Source: Tetragonia tetragonoides
Taxonomy: Eukaryota; Streptophyta; Magnoliopsida; Caryophyllales; Aizoaceae
NCBI GenBank assembly: GCA_038025085.1
Contig: CM076144.1
Coordinates: 2,418,001 to 2,482,000, forward strand
Direction: 5' to 3'
Length of the DNA stretch: 64,000 nt
How positions within the stretch are numbered: position 1 is the first letter of the stretch; each line of letters begins with the position of its first letter. The notes below the pieces were generated by a model that ran no database searches, was not told the origin of the DNA, and saw only the letters and a list, made by a program, of their open reading frames with translations. A program made the position numbers and the translations under genes. Shown here in pieces: positions 1-21,173 of the stretch.

Positions 1-468
1 ATTTGGTATATGTTGTTTTGTTCTAAATACTAAAACTATGATTGATCGAAAACTTGAAACTCACTTTCTCAATGACGACAGATTCATGTTTATAAGATAG
101 AGTATCACGGATATATTATCAAAAAGTCAAGGTACCCTACTGTAGATTCATTTAACCTAAAAGTAGGAGGAACAAACTTCACTACAAGCTTGAGCTGATG
201 TTTAAATAACACAATCTTAAAAACGAAGATGAACAAGCTTGCTATCCCAGAAACAGTTCAGTATGTTGTACACCTGACTGTCAGAAACAAACACTTCCAC
301 AACAGCAACGAACAACACTTTCTGTATAAGTAAAGTAGTTTTCTAGAGTGGGAAGTAGGGTATAAGATGCGGCTGTTGACTGATACCATAGTAATTATAT
401 AGGATCAAAATCTTCAGTATGCAATACCCAAGACCCAAAGACTTCAGTATGCAATACCCAAGACTTAC
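1..468. other. No exon recognised; probably SF3a60 intron 6
   Basis: This stretch follows the donor at 468 of SF3a60 exon 6 on the minus strand. I compared it by eye with the expected next part of the protein (after GPEKLKE) and found no match, so it is most likely intron. A 27-base direct repeat (cttcagtatgcaataccca...) occurs at 413-439 and 442-468, right at the exon border. Confidence 0.5.
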
Positions 469-9231
<8,763 letters not shown>

Positions 9232-9574
9232 CTTTTTTCTGATTTGTGGAAATCTAGGGTTTCGATTAATCGATTTCCAATTTGCAGGGTTTTGGGGATG
9301 AAATGGTGAGATGTGTAGAGAGGGCTTTTGTATTGGGAGAAGTGTGGAGTAGAGAGGGGTTTTGTGAATTTCTCCCGGTTGATTTTGAGAGGAGAGAGAA
9401 AAAGCGACGAAGGGCGGTTCAATGAATTAGAGGAGTGCAACGGTGCAGTCTGCAGTGTGCTATGATGAACATAAAAAAGGGATTAGCCGCAACGCAAGTG
9501 CATAGAGGAAAGAAAAGAAGAGTTGTATTTTTATTTTTTTTTATTTTTTTTTTATGCTCAAGAGAAAGGTAGAT

Positions 9575-9854
9575 TTTTTTTGCTAAACAAAAAAAGGGTG
9601 CAAGTGAATGGCGATCGAAGCACCCCTGCTATGTCATGTTCGGACTCTCGTGTTCAATAGCGAACATATCAAACTAGCTGAACAACCAGCGCAAGTACTG
9701 GCCCCGTTAACATAGCACCAACAAGGGGTTAGTATAGTTCCTAGAAGCCAGCAGACACAAGGCATAGGGGGAATGGGGATTCGAACCCATGACCTTGCCT
9801 TACCAAACCACTTGGAAGTAAGCTTGGAACCACTAGACCACCACCCTAGTTGGT
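9575..9854 (-). mobile_element. tRNA-derived SINE (family 1, copy A)
   Basis: On the minus strand the element begins with a tRNA-like head containing an A-box-like GGTGGTCTAGTGG and a B-box GGGTTCGAATCCC, separated by about 40 bp. It then has a tRNA-unrelated body and a 3' end in T- and A-rich sequence. Perfect 17-bp target duplications TCAAGAGAAAGGTAGAT lie at 9558-9574 and 9855-9871. A second, diverged copy is at about 51138. It sits between the divergent SF3a60 and SFT2 genes. Confidence 0.9.
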
Positions 9855-9985
9855 TCAAGAGAAAGGTAGATATGGTTGAAGATTTTGGTTCAACAATATT
9901 TACTTTTTTTTTTTTTTTTTTTGTAAACACAACAACATTTCAATACTTCAAAAACGGGGAATTACAGTATTATAATTGGCAAAAA

Positions 9986-10104
9986 CTTGTGTGGATTTGG
10001 TTCATAATGGACAAAGGGACTAAAATTTTTTTAAATATCCTTTATGTTCCAAAATATTTGCATTAGTGTACTTGGTCCAGCATGGTGGACCAAGGACACA
10101 CAAG
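9986..10104. mobile_element. Small TIR element (CTTGTGTGGA family, copy 1)
   Basis: Starts CTTGTGTGGATTTGGTTC and ends with the near inverse (ggaccaaggacacacaag). The termini match those of the element at 22262-22557. No coding sequence. The flanking duplication is not clear. Confidence 0.5.
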
Positions 10105-10915
10105 ATAAGCTAATTATGATTTGAGTAAGGTAAAATTTAGTGTTATCAATTATTTGTTTAGAAGAAGAAAATAAACTTAGGAGGTGCACTTTTCGAAAAT
10201 AGAGGAAGTCACTTACCTAATTCCCCTAATCCTAATATAAGAATCATCCATATATATAAGATAAGTGGGTTTCAACCCAAAATCTAGCCATTGTGTGGGG
10301 TAACCCACCTAATTATATGTATGCTTAAGGCAACTAAATATTCCATTTGGACACACACGACAAACCTACCTTAACATCATTGCCAACCAAATAAAGTTGG
10401 TCATTTCTATGGAAGTGCAACTTCTGACATTAAACCAAACTACCACTTAATATGGAGAAATTATTACATGTTCGAGGACCAATGCTCTCACTTCTCACAT
10501 AACAAGTGGAACCCATTTAAATTCACTCTCCCAAGAAGTGGTAATTGTGAGAGGTGGGAGTATGATCCGGGGCCATCTAATAATTCATCCTTAATATGAC
10601 TAGTGTAGATCCACACCCAAACACAAAAAGATTGGGAAAATTATAGGATTACTCGAGTTCATTTTGGTAATGACGAAGAGTCCAAGCTCCACTTTTGCTC
10701 ACCCCTAATCAATTTCTGATTATCAATGTGCATGCTTACTCCATTTAATTTCCGCAACCAAAAATAAAAGAAGCTCCATTTAATGTTAGATTTGTATTAT
10801 TTACAAAAAAATATATAACAATTAAATTTTTAAATCAAATATAGTGATGATTCTTTTAAAAAAAATTTTGATAGGATTTTGTTTTGTTTTTTTAGGGTGG
10901 GATGAAAATCAATGG
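10105..10915. other. Intergenic, no feature recognised
   Basis: AT-rich sequence between the SF3a60 promoter side and SFT2. I see no ORF with protein-like content and no structured RNA. Confidence 0.5.
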
Positions 10916-11300
10916 TACTGATTTCCTCAAATATACATCATTCACAAACTAATTCCCAAATTAGCTTCGGTTCAAAACTATTTTCCCACATATACACCAC
11001 GTAGGATCGGACTGTGGCCTGGAAGCGAATTTAATTTTTTTTTTATAGCGAAAGCCAAAGCCGTTGTGGCCCACAACGGCTTTGCCTTTCGCTATAAAAA
11101 AAAAATAGTGATCGGACTGTAGCCTGGAAGCGAATTTATAATTAGTGCCACAACGGCTTTGCCTTTCGCTATAAAAAAAAATTAAATTCGCTTCCAGGCC
11201 ACAGTCCGATCCTACGTGGTGTATATATGGGGAAATAGTTTTGAACCGAAGCTAATTTGGGAATTAGTTTGTGAATAATGTATATTTGAGGAAATCACAC
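10916..11300. mobile_element. Palindromic Mutator-like MITE with 9-bp target duplication
   Basis: Long inverted repeats open with GATTTCCTCAAATATACAT and close with the complement. The arms match for about 110 bp, through a region reading CCACGTAGGATCGGACTGTGG. Flanking AATCAATGG at 10907-10915 and 11301-11309 is a perfect 9-bp duplication, as expected for Mutator-like transposition. Inside are further inverted copies of ATAGCGAAAGCCAAAGCCG and CACAACGGCTTTGCCTTTCG, so nearly the whole element can fold into nested hairpins. It lies about 260 bp upstream of the SFT2 start and could affect that promoter. Confidence 0.85.
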
Positions 11301-11555
11301 AATCAATGGAGTACATTTGACTTTGGTCAAAATCACAACAAAAACTTGACGCTGCAATGCAAATACTTTTGACTTAACCTATGACGATTACATCAGCCAG
11401 CGGTGGTGATGAGCCTCGCCTCAAAATGGGTTACTTTCTTCTGGGTTGTCACTTTTGTCAAACAAAACTTGGAACCCTTTGATGATCATCGATCACTAGA
11501 AAGATATAGTAGTAACAAGAACAGCAGATTTTGATTTCCACGAACCAGAAGAAAA

Positions 11556-14500
11556 ATGTGGAAGCTTGGTCAATCGATTCTCGGCACCGATGAAGAGGAG
11601 AGAGACGACGACTTTTTCGACCAACAAACCACCGATTATGACCCTTGTAATCTCTCTCCTACACAGGTTACTCATCTTCTATCTCTTCATCATTCTCAAT
11701 TTACAAAGCTTTAAACTTATCTTTCTCTTTTTTCAATTTCAATAATAACAATCTGATTTTGATTTTATGCTTGACGCATTGGCCAGAGAATATATGGGTT
11801 TGCTGCTAGTTTGATCACCGGTGCTCTCTTTATATTCCTGGTAAGAACCACCTTTCAATTTCGGATGTTATTGTTTTATTATTGTTGTGTAGTTCAGTAA
11901 ATTATGAATCTTTTTGGGTATTTTAATCCAGAAATTGCGTTTAAATTTGTGGGTTTGAGTGAAATTAAGATACAATTGTGTATGTTGTGAAATTTTGGAG
12001 TTTTCTTGTTGACTGGTGGAAATTCCGCTTCTCCAATTATATGGCTTTCGCATATAGTGTTTTGAAAATTGAAATTGACAAGCCATTTTGAGGCGAAAAG
12101 AAAAGGATTTGATGGAAACTTGGACTAGCACATTTACACGTTGTTAGTAGCAATGTGGTTTGGATGCCGATTGTAGAGATAATGCTATTTCTATGTCTAT
12201 TTGTGTTGACCGACATTGGTTCAATGATGGCAATGGCTATTTTTCCTTATCTTTCTGAGATGGAAGACTTGGTGTTTCTCATTACTTATCTATTTGTTAT
12301 GTGTGCTTGGTTAGAGTTATTAGGATAGATTGTTCTGAAGGTGGTAGCACATGCTACATATACAAGAGGAGGATTAAGTTTTGTGGTGAATGTTGCATGC
12401 TTACATCACAAGGATTTGCAACTATCCAAATGTGTGGAGAGATTTACTTAGGACTACTGTTAGACATCTATTGTGTAAGTTATCAATTTGTCATCCAGGA
12501 ACACGTAAATGCAGGAAGTTTTGTAACCTATTCTATTTCTGAGGTCCAAGGTAATTGGGCTTATTTTGTAATTACTCCTCTTGGAGGACACCACGTCCTC
12601 GTTGTGGTAATTTTGTTCATTAATAATACATACTTTTCTTATCTTAGGAAAAAAGAAGGAATGCATAGATGTTCAGAATTTTACAGATGTGAAGATATTT
12701 CTCAATCAGAATCATGGTGACATAGTATTGAACTCTCACATAGTCTTGTAGTAGTGGGAAATCTTTTTGAAAGAACCTTCTAGTTGTGGTTTGGCATATC
12801 ATCCTAAAGGCTTCATAAAGGATTTCTATAGGTTGTAAGTAGAGCACGGTCTCTGGTTCATCTTCGGATTCGCCAAACAGGAAAGGAAGAGTCTTAGTCT
12901 CTTAGATACCGATATAAAAAGGAAAGGAAAAAAGTCGCTTTTCCTAATCTGGTTATTTTTTTTGGTCAATGTGGACTGGTTATAGTTACATTGTTTTACA
13001 TTCACATGCTCAATACTTTTGCAGCATGCTCAGACTCAACTTTTGCAATTTTTTTTTTATTGGAATTTCTTTCGTGACTCTTTCTAAATTGTCATAGTGT
13101 TAATTGTTCTGTTGACATGTAGGTATTATCATTCTTATAAAAAACAAGTAGGTATTATCATGTGTTCAATGAAATCCAATAGACCACCCTAAAGTTGATG
13201 CACAAACCAAATAAAGTATGTATCGAACATTACAATATATCTGAAATGTCATTTTCTGATTTCTATAAGCAGTCCAACATTTGGATGTTAGAAGTTTTAA
13301 CTTCTCTTATGGTTATTGCTTATAAAAACGTCATGTATTTGTGCAAATAGTTTTTGTTTATTCACCCTCTTTGATTTTCTGTAACTAGTTTGTTTTTGTA
13401 TTTTTGCAGTCATTGATCGTCTTCATTAGACCCATAAAATTCGCTCTTCTATTTACATTTGGGAACATGTTGGCTGTTGGAAGGTAAGCTTGTTTGGTTT
13501 TGCAAAGTGTGAGTTGTGAAGCCTACATATGAGGTTATTTCTGAATAACACCCGAGTCTTAGCAAGTTGTTGCACAGTTATAAGACTGCTCGCAAGTCTG
13601 ACCTTCCAGAAAATTGTCATGGTTCTACTCTCACTTCAGGGAAAGTTTGTCCAACAGCTGCTGATTGCTAACTCATCTGCTACAATACCCGTGACTTTTA
13701 CCCAATATTTTAAAAGGAGCCAATTGTACTTGTTCCATGGTGTCACTAGTACTTCATTTATCTATGCACATCCAAACCGTGGCTTGAGTCACAACTAATA
13801 TATAACATAGATGTGGCTATTACCAACCATGCAAAATTCAGGGGAGGGCTCCATGTTTGAGTAATTCGAACTCTTCACCAGAATTATATGATCATTTATG
13901 ACTTCTGTTAAAGTTGTTTATTTTGTGTGACAGTACAGCCTTCCTCATTGGACCAGCTGAGCAATTGAGAAAGATGTTTGATCCTGTCCGTCTGTATGCA
14001 ACAGCAGTGTACCTAGGGTGTGTTGTTTTGGCTCTTTTATGTGCTCTTTGGGTAGGTCAGACTATCTTCTCAATTATATTTCTTATGTGTGCTTGCGGGG
14101 ATAATTCTTATACGGATACTTGTGCAATCTTTTGCATCTAGAGGAGTCTCAGTCAGGAAAGCTAGACTACTTATCAGGAATTTCTCATATGCTCTGCCAA
14201 GACAAGTTGCTTATTCTAGTTTCATACTCGTGCTTGATTTTTCTTTTTCTTTTTCTTTTTATTGATGACTTGATGTTAAATGTTCTAAATTTATAAGGGG
14301 TTGATTAATATTTGATAAGGTTCCCTTCATCTCAAAAAAAGAAAGAATAAAAGATAGTGGTCCATCTTGTACAACTAACCACAGTTCCTGAGGCTTCGCT
14401 ATCAACTTACATATCTATCCTTGTGTTTGTTGTTTTATTCAGGGCTATCCCACTTTTTCTATTACCAATTCTTTTACTGTCTAGAGGATGATGATGCCTT

Positions 14501-16049
14501 TGTTATATTCCAAATTTGCAATATGTTTATTTCCTATCTTTGGTTTTGCAGATTCACAGCAAGATTTTAACTTTACTTGTGATGATATGTGAGATCTGCT
14601 CTCTCGTTTGGTGAGTTCCACTTATGCACTCCCATATTGTTATTTATTTGAGAATGAGAATGTAGTGAGTCCCAGGTCCACAATGTATTTTTTCTGCACC
14701 CACGTCGGCCTAGCGTCGGATTTAAGTTTTAAGTGTCAGGTTAAAGATTGGCGAGTGTCCAGTTAAGAGTTTTAATGTCAGGTTAAGATTAGTGCCTGGT
14801 TTAGTTGCTAGGGCAGGTCAAGTTTAAAGAGTATCGAATGTCAGTGTCTCCGTGTCAGGTCTAAAAACCTTATATGATTTGAATCTCAACCCCCCTCCGG
14901 CCCTCCCTATATTATTTCAAGGAAAATATATTGAAAATACATGTGATTACGATGAAGAAGTATTATGTTTAGCCATTAAAATTTGATCTTTCATTATGCT
15001 GCCGCTACTTTAAGTTTGCATTATTTGTGAAAGTGTCATTCCTCGCTGTTGGCTGTCATGGTCCAGAGAAGTACGTTTATCTCCGCTCCTGCTCTACTTT
15101 GTGTTCGAGTACCTCAACTTTGGCGAATCACCAGATTTGCCACTGCGGATTTTTCTCTTCCCCTCATGGTTAAATCTTCATGCTATAATGATGGAAAATC
15201 ACCAATCAATTGGTGATGGCTACATATGTAGACCAAGTGATGGAAATATGGCCGGAAAATGATCGAGGTTCCGGCGACTAAAAACCGAACATGTACAGAT
15301 TAACAGCAAATGAGAGAGGATTAGAAAGGTTGGCCATAATTACACATTGTGCCATTAATGAGTCCCCTGCATGAAGATCCTACCTCTTCTAATCTGGTCT
15401 GCCCGTTTCCGTGATCTTATAGCCGGGATCATGCAATTCTGTAAAATTAATTTCCTTTTGAAATTAATGAACGTGGGGTACATATTAACTATTAGGGCCT
15501 TATATGAACCCGGTTCACCCCCAATATTTTACGTATTTCTTTTGGGTAAGTAGTAACAAAAATTATTAGGAGCGAGGGGTATCATCCATGGAGATATCTT
15601 ACACCTCCAATCTGGAGAAGATTCGTAAATATGCACAAAAAAGGGCAGGGAAGGCGTCTATTACAAGAGGGTGTTGGAGGTTGACTGATGAATAATTGGA
15701 CTGGAGCTCTTAAGGTACAGCTGTGCTCTGTTTATTACAAAGTCAATGACTAGATGAGAGCGTGAAAAGCATGTAGACAATTTCTAAATGGAAGCATAAG
15801 GATTGTTTGGTTTTCTGTTTAATGTTTAAGCTATGACGCATCTTGTACTATTTATCCCAGTGTTTATGACTTTATTGACCTGGCTATATTCTGTCGTCTT
15901 TTTTCTACTCCTTTTAGTACCAAAGCTTGATCACACTTAACTAATCATTTGTGTGCTTTTGTTATTGCAGGTACTGCCTAAGCTATATTCCTTTCGCCAG
16001 AAGAATGGTTTCTAATATGATGATTCGCCTCTTTGATACTGAAATCTAG
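11556..16049 (+). CDS. SFT2-like vesicle transport protein, six exons
   Basis: A small tetraspanning Got1/Sft2-like membrane protein that in yeast supports traffic and fusion of endosome-derived vesicles with the Golgi. I read the exons as 11556-11666, 11787-11840, 13410-13483, 13934-14051, 14552-14610 and 15971-16049. All have GT-AG borders and compatible phases, giving 164 residues, the usual family size. The N-terminus is soluble and acidic (GTDEEERDDDFF). It is followed by RIYGFAAS, a first hydrophobic span, the family-typical FIRPIKFALLFTFGN, GSTAFLIGPAEQLRKMF, another span ending CALW, HSKILTLLV, and the C-terminal WYCLSYIPFARRMV. All four predicted membrane spans are intact. The start ATG is the first in frame. 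Plant genomes hold several paralogues, so I give no symbol. Confidence 0.93.
11841..13409 (+). other. SFT2 intron 2, no separate gene
   Basis: A 1.57-kb intron. An open frame of 139 codons at 12301-12720 has no domain I recognise, no fitting context, and lies within the intron. I read it as chance. Confidence 0.6.
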
Positions 16050-16410
16050 CTGCTCTGTGCACTGCTCCTCCACTTGATTGTGTGATTTATTTCATCCTGC
16101 TTTTCTCTTCGTGAACCTTTCACTTTTAATGGCGTGGCAGCGGATTCCATCAGGTACCCATCCTTTCTCTGTACCTGCAGGGTGAATTTATACATTACAT
16201 TGATACCTTGTTACCACTTACTTGTTCCCTTGTATTTCTTAAACTATTTCGTAGTAGGAGTTGGGAAGAAATATTACCTGATTACTTGATCAAACTATCA
16301 AATCGTTTTGTGTGCTGTAATGACGCTGACTTGTGACCTTTGCACCTACAGGCTACAGCGTTCGATGTTCATCCTCAACTACTCCAATGCTGGCTGTACC
16401 ACCTACCCAC
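16050..16410 (+). other. SFT2 3' flank and probable 3' UTR
   Basis: Sequence after the SFT2 stop with no other gene. It ends at the LINE insertion, whose 20-bp target duplication starts at 16411. No clear polyadenylation signal decides the transcript end. Confidence 0.5.
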
Positions 16411-16430
16411 AAGTTTGTAACTTTGTATAC

Positions 16431-17957
16431 AAAAACAACAACAACCCAGTAAGTATCCCGCCTAGGGCGGGGTCTGGGGAGGTCCAGATGTACGCAGTCT
16501 TACCCCTAACTAGTCGCCTAGAAGAGAGACTGTTTCCGAAAGACCCACGAAAACTTTTTTTTTTTTTTTTTTTTTCCAAAACGGTTTTTTCGGGTAAATT
16601 GTTCAATACTGACAAGTGTGAAAATTATCAACCACCAGATATGATAATATGATCAGAAAGTCAAAAAAGGGAAGTAAATCACTAGACATACTAGCACAAG
16701 ATTCTACTTACTGAACAGCATAAATAAAGGGGACGCTACATGCTATCAACACAATGAATCCACCTCTAGTACTAGCCAATGCACATCCGTAATCTAACGC
16801 GGATCCTCTACACGGATCCTGCTCCGCCAAACTCTCCTATCTAGGACCAAGTCCTCGGTAAGATCTAGACGGGTCAAATCCTGCCTGATTACCTCTCCCC
16901 AAGTCTTCTTTGGGCGTCCTCTTCTCCGTTTACAGTCTCTAAGTGTAATTCTCTCACACCTTCTCACCGGTGCATCACGATGTCTCCTCCTCACATGCCC
17001 AAGCCACCTAAGCCTTGTTTCTCGCATCTTGTTGTCGATATCGGTCACTCCCACCTTGCCTCTCAACACTTCGTTCCTAATTCTATCTCGTCTTGTAGAG
17101 TTGCACATCCAACGAAGCATCCTCATCTCGGTCACCCGCATCTTCTGCACATGCACCTGCCTCACCGGCCAACACTCCGCCCCATATAGCATAGCTGGCC
17201 TGATGGCTGTACAATAAAATTTGCCTTTAAGTTTTAGTGGGATTTTTCTGTCACACAGAACTCCCGTTGCACTCCTCCACCTTAGCCACCCTGTTCTGAT
17301 ACGATGCGTCACGTCGTCGTCAATCTCGCCGTTGCCCTGTATGATTGAACCGAGATATTTGAAACAATCCTTCTTCGGTACCACCTCCGTTCCAATCTTA
17401 ATCTCCATATCCGAGGCAACCCCATCTCTTGTGAATTTGCCTTCCAAGTACTCGGTCTTTGTCCTACTTAGCTTGAATCCCTTTGACTCTAGTGTATCCC
17501 GCCAAAGTTCCAATTTGGCGTTAACACCTTCTCTAGTCTCGTCTACCAGGACAATGTCGTCGGCAAACAACATACACCAAGGCACATCCCCCTGGATAGT
17601 CTTAGTGAGCTCATCCATAACGGTTGCGAATAAAAATGGACTCAACGCTGACCCTTGATGTAACCCAATATCTATAGAAAATTGCTCAGTTTCCCCTCCT
17701 GTAGTCCTGACCTTAGTCCTCACTCCTTCATACATATCCTTGATCACTCGGATATAGGCGACTGGAACCCCCTTGGCTTCTAAGCACCTCCACAAGACTT
17801 CTCTGGGTACCCTGTCATACGCCTTCTCCAAATCAATGAAAACCATGTGCAAATCCCTCTGTCTCTCTCTGTAATACTCCATAGAACGTCTAATCAGATG
17901 AATCGCTTCCGTTGTAGACCTCCCTGGCATGAAACCGAATTGGTTCTCCGATATTAG
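16431..17957 (-). mobile_element. 5'-truncated RTE LINE copy with perfect 20-bp target duplications
   Basis: Minus-strand LINE fragment bounded by AAGTTTGTAACTTTGTATAC at 16411-16430 and 17958-17977. The 3' tail (TTG-rich, then CCGCCCTAGGCGGG-type sequence) is nearly identical to that of the copy at 2465. The 5' end is truncated inside the reverse transcriptase, as is typical after target-primed reverse transcription. The identical duplications and open frame suggest a recent insertion downstream of SFT2. Confidence 0.95.
16794..17957 (-). pseudogene. Truncated LINE reverse transcriptase C-terminal part
   Basis: Open from the truncation point ([19 protein letters not shown]) to the natural stop after RIRVEDPR. 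It carries [37 protein letters not shown] and the C-terminal [12 protein letters not shown] and [14 protein letters not shown] region. About 390 codons remain, without endonuclease or N-terminal reverse transcriptase. The open frame continues upstream into flanking host DNA to 18038, but that part is not LINE sequence. Compared with the copy at 2797-5737 it has no internal stops, so it is younger. Confidence 0.9.
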
Positions 17958-17977
17958 AAGTTTGTAACTTTGTATAC

Positions 17978-19724
17978 CTTTCCAATTTGCATCCCATAAT
18001 TTTGCAGATACTAATTTGATTGGAAGTGCTTCTTCCAACTTCTTTGGAATAATTCTGGTTATATTCCAATCATATGGCTGCTTCCTTTTTATGCGAAAAC
18101 AAGTTAAAAGTTTCTCCTATAAAGAGATAGCCACAAGATCATTAGAAAGATACATTTTCCAACCCCCCATTGTCAATTCAATTCTTCTTTAGGGATTTGG
18201 GGGGGTTGGTTTGTGAAGGTAACAGGAGCATTCTCAATTATTCTATCTGGTGATATGGACTCATCTGTGAGGAATCTTATTTTTTGCTCCTGCCTTAAAG
18301 TGTAAATTCGATTTGGATGGTGCTAGTCATACTAATTTTCTTGTGTCTTTTCAAGTATTTTATTCTTGACAACTTTGAATTTGAAAATGAGAACTAATCT
18401 TTTAATTGCATCTTTATCTTTTACTGATGTGTACTGCATTGGTCTTGCACCCACCCATTACCACCTATGGCTTTTCTTGTTGCTGCCCTTTTTGTTTTCT
18501 ATTGTTTCCCAGTCACTTGGAAGATCTTAAGAAAAAAATAGAGATAATATAGAATATGATATACTAGTGTATTAACATGAACCGCTTCATAACTAGTATG
18601 GAATAAAAGTACGATAAAGAAACTTCACAGCAGAATGTTTGATACTGAAGACGTGCATTTAACTATCTAGTCACACAGAAAAGTAACTGTACCATGATCT
18701 CCACTGTTAGCTAATAGTAATAGAGTACCATGTCACTTGGAAGTGGGAATCCTTGATTTTGTGGTCATGTCAACAGGAAAGTGTACGTTAAAATGATTTG
18801 GGTGAGCAGTTGGTTTGTGGGAACCTGATATTATCTAGTACTATGAATCAATCATTACACCATGATTAAGGTAATAATCGTCGTAACAATTGAATTTAAA
18901 CCTTTATTTTGACAGAATAATCCCAAATTCACGATTCACAACCTTTGTTGCTCTAAACTAATAGTAAAAAGGAAAATGATTTTGTTGACTGACTAAGTTA
19001 GCAACTTACATAACATGGAATTCTTATCGCAATAACTCTTCAACTTAAATACAAACAACAGGTTTCTACGATACTATTACGAAGCAAAATTTATAGGTTA
19101 ACAAATAACAACTCCTAGGTTAATCAAATACTTTCTTAAAAGAAAATGAATTTTATTGGGCATATGGATGGGTTATCTGCCACTCACCCAAGATGTTATT
19201 GCATGGTCCAATCCGAAATTATTGCTCTCTTCTCTTACAAAACAAGTGGAGCCTACTTTAATAACTCGAATTGATAATCATCTTCTCAAGTGTGGTTATC
19301 TCTTCAAATTGCATCACAGAGTGAGTGGGTAGCTTTTGATCTACGCCACTCTGGTCCAACAAATTGTTCAAAGTAAAATAATTTAGTGATGAAATTCGCA
19401 TGCTTTTCATTCATGATACTTGTTATTAGTAGTAGTATTAATCTGACCAAACTTAATACTAAGATATGCCGTCGCGTTCACTGAATGTCACCAACTTATT
19501 TTTAGAATAAATTAATATTAAAATTGGACACCTACCATACCACTTCTCACGTTGTATTTATTTTCCCTCAATTAAAATCCACTGGCGTAACACTTTTTTC
19601 TTTCTAGTAGTAAGGAAATACTCTATTATTTATAAACGTTGATAGGTTCGGTGAGCCGAACCTAACCTATGAATAGATCTTAACTTTTCGATTAGCCACA
19701 TAGAGCAAACCCATGTTTAAAATG
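17978..19724. other. Gene-poor intergenic DNA
   Basis: AT-rich sequence. No ORF with protein-like content and no RNA gene found. Confidence 0.5.
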
Positions 19725-19890
19725 AGTAAGTCTTGTGTGAGACCAACTTACAGAAATGTAGGGGTTATTATTAAGAAATATAAGGGTCACTCATTATGCA
19801 CAATGGCCTTTATTTTACTAAAACGTGACTACCAAAAATTACAATAAGACGGTCTCACCAAAAAGTACAATAAGATCGTCTCAAACAAAT
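19725..19890. repeat. Dispersed 'agacggtctcac' repeat, copy 1
   Basis: Starts near TAAGTCTTGTGTGAGACC and ends near ATAAGACGGTCTCACC, so its ends are imperfect inverted repeats. A similar layout is seen at 24630-24785 (ttttgtgtgacacc ... aagaccgtctta). Probably a non-autonomous DNA element; the exact borders are uncertain. Confidence 0.45.
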
Positions 19891-21024
19891 TTAATTATGA
19901 AAGGTACTCAAAATAAAAAAAGAAAATGCCACTAATTTTATTTGAAAGAATTAATTAATTAATCTAGGTGAGTTTATTTTATTACACACTTTTCATGATT
20001 GGGATTGTATTGTCCTTTACACCTTAAGATATTTCTAAGCTACTATATACTACTACTAGTAAAGACGCAAGGCAATCAACTAATGCATGCTACTGTGGGG
20101 GTATCATATTCACGGAGCACCAACGATGTATTTTTTACAAAAATCACTATGCTCGAGGTTTGTTAGTGTTTCAAGAATGGAAAGTACCAAAAATTAAACT
20201 ACCAACCACTATTCAAAATGCCAAAAACAAGGGTCGTCTATTAATTACTGCATAAAAATTTATATATAAGGTGTGATACATGTGAGCAAAAAAATTTCTC
20301 ATATATCAGTGACTCACTGTATATGAAAATTAATACATTTAGATCTAGTTAAGATTTTGACTATTTAAGTAAAATAGTACGAAGTACTACTTGGTTGGAT
20401 TCTTTCTTTATCAATATCATAGTGAAAACAAATCCGTCAAGTATTCCTAAGTACTCTTCTACTGAATTTCCTTTTGGTAAGATTATATATTCTTGTTACT
20501 CCTTTTTCTACTAAAAGAATAAGAATTGTTTTGTTGATATTATTATAGATTTTATTAGCTAAGTATAACATTCTAACAAATCTATTCAGAATAACCATGT
20601 ACATTACCTTAAAACTGGAAAATAAGAGAGATCAATTGGCACTTGACATTCGAGACAACCACAAACGTACGTTAACAAGAAAAATAAAATAAAGTAATAA
20701 AATTATTGACTACCTCATCAACCAAATAGAAAGCTTTCATTCTGTCTTTGTTGCATGTTATCAAAATAAATGCGGCAACTTGTCTGGTTTGCTAACCTGT
20801 GACGTCTTGTTCTGCAAACCTGTTTTGCTTGGCTCTAGCGATTAAATTATGCTATTCAATCAAAAAGTTGCTATATATTAGATATATTATGTGCGTGGTC
20901 CAAATTTTTAAGTCTAAACAAGCATGGCACTAATTGGAAGTGTTTGTTTCTGTCTGAAGATCTGGGGTCAAATGCCTAATACGACGTAGTAGTTGCTTAG
21001 ATAAACAAATCTTTAGTGGCAATA
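19891..21024. other. Gene-poor intergenic DNA
   Basis: AT-rich, no recognisable gene or repeat by eye. Confidence 0.5.
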
Positions 21025-21173
21025 TATAATGAAGTATTTGAAACTAAAATCAATTAATAGATTAGGGTGCGTTTGTTAGAGCTTAACGAAATTCAGTTTA
21101 GTTCTGGTAAGTTCAGCTCTAACAAACGCACCCTAATCCATTAATTGATTTTAGTTTCAAATACTTCATTATA
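21025..21173. repeat. Long hairpin centred on a small GGGTGCGTTTGTTAGAG element
   Basis: The outer arms (21025-21064 and 21134-21173) are near-perfect inverted copies. They surround an inner 69-bp element (21065-21133) whose own ends, GGGTGCGTTTGTTAGAGC and its inverse, are inverted repeats. The right half (gttctggtaagttca.ctctaacaaacgcaccc) recurs almost unchanged at 47738-47773. The whole 149 bp can form one extended stem. Confidence 0.75.

Noticed and set aside
9780..9850. Possible tRNA gene
   Set aside because: A and B boxes are present but no cloverleaf with acceptor stem is apparent, and the sequence is the head of a SINE with target duplications.
12301..12720. 139-codon open frame on the plus strand
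   Set aside because: It lies wholly in SFT2 intron 2, has no domain I recognise and no splice or promoter context.
16308..16652. 114-codon open frame crossing the LINE 3' border
   Set aside because: It joins host flank and LINE tail with a homopolymer; no protein-like content.
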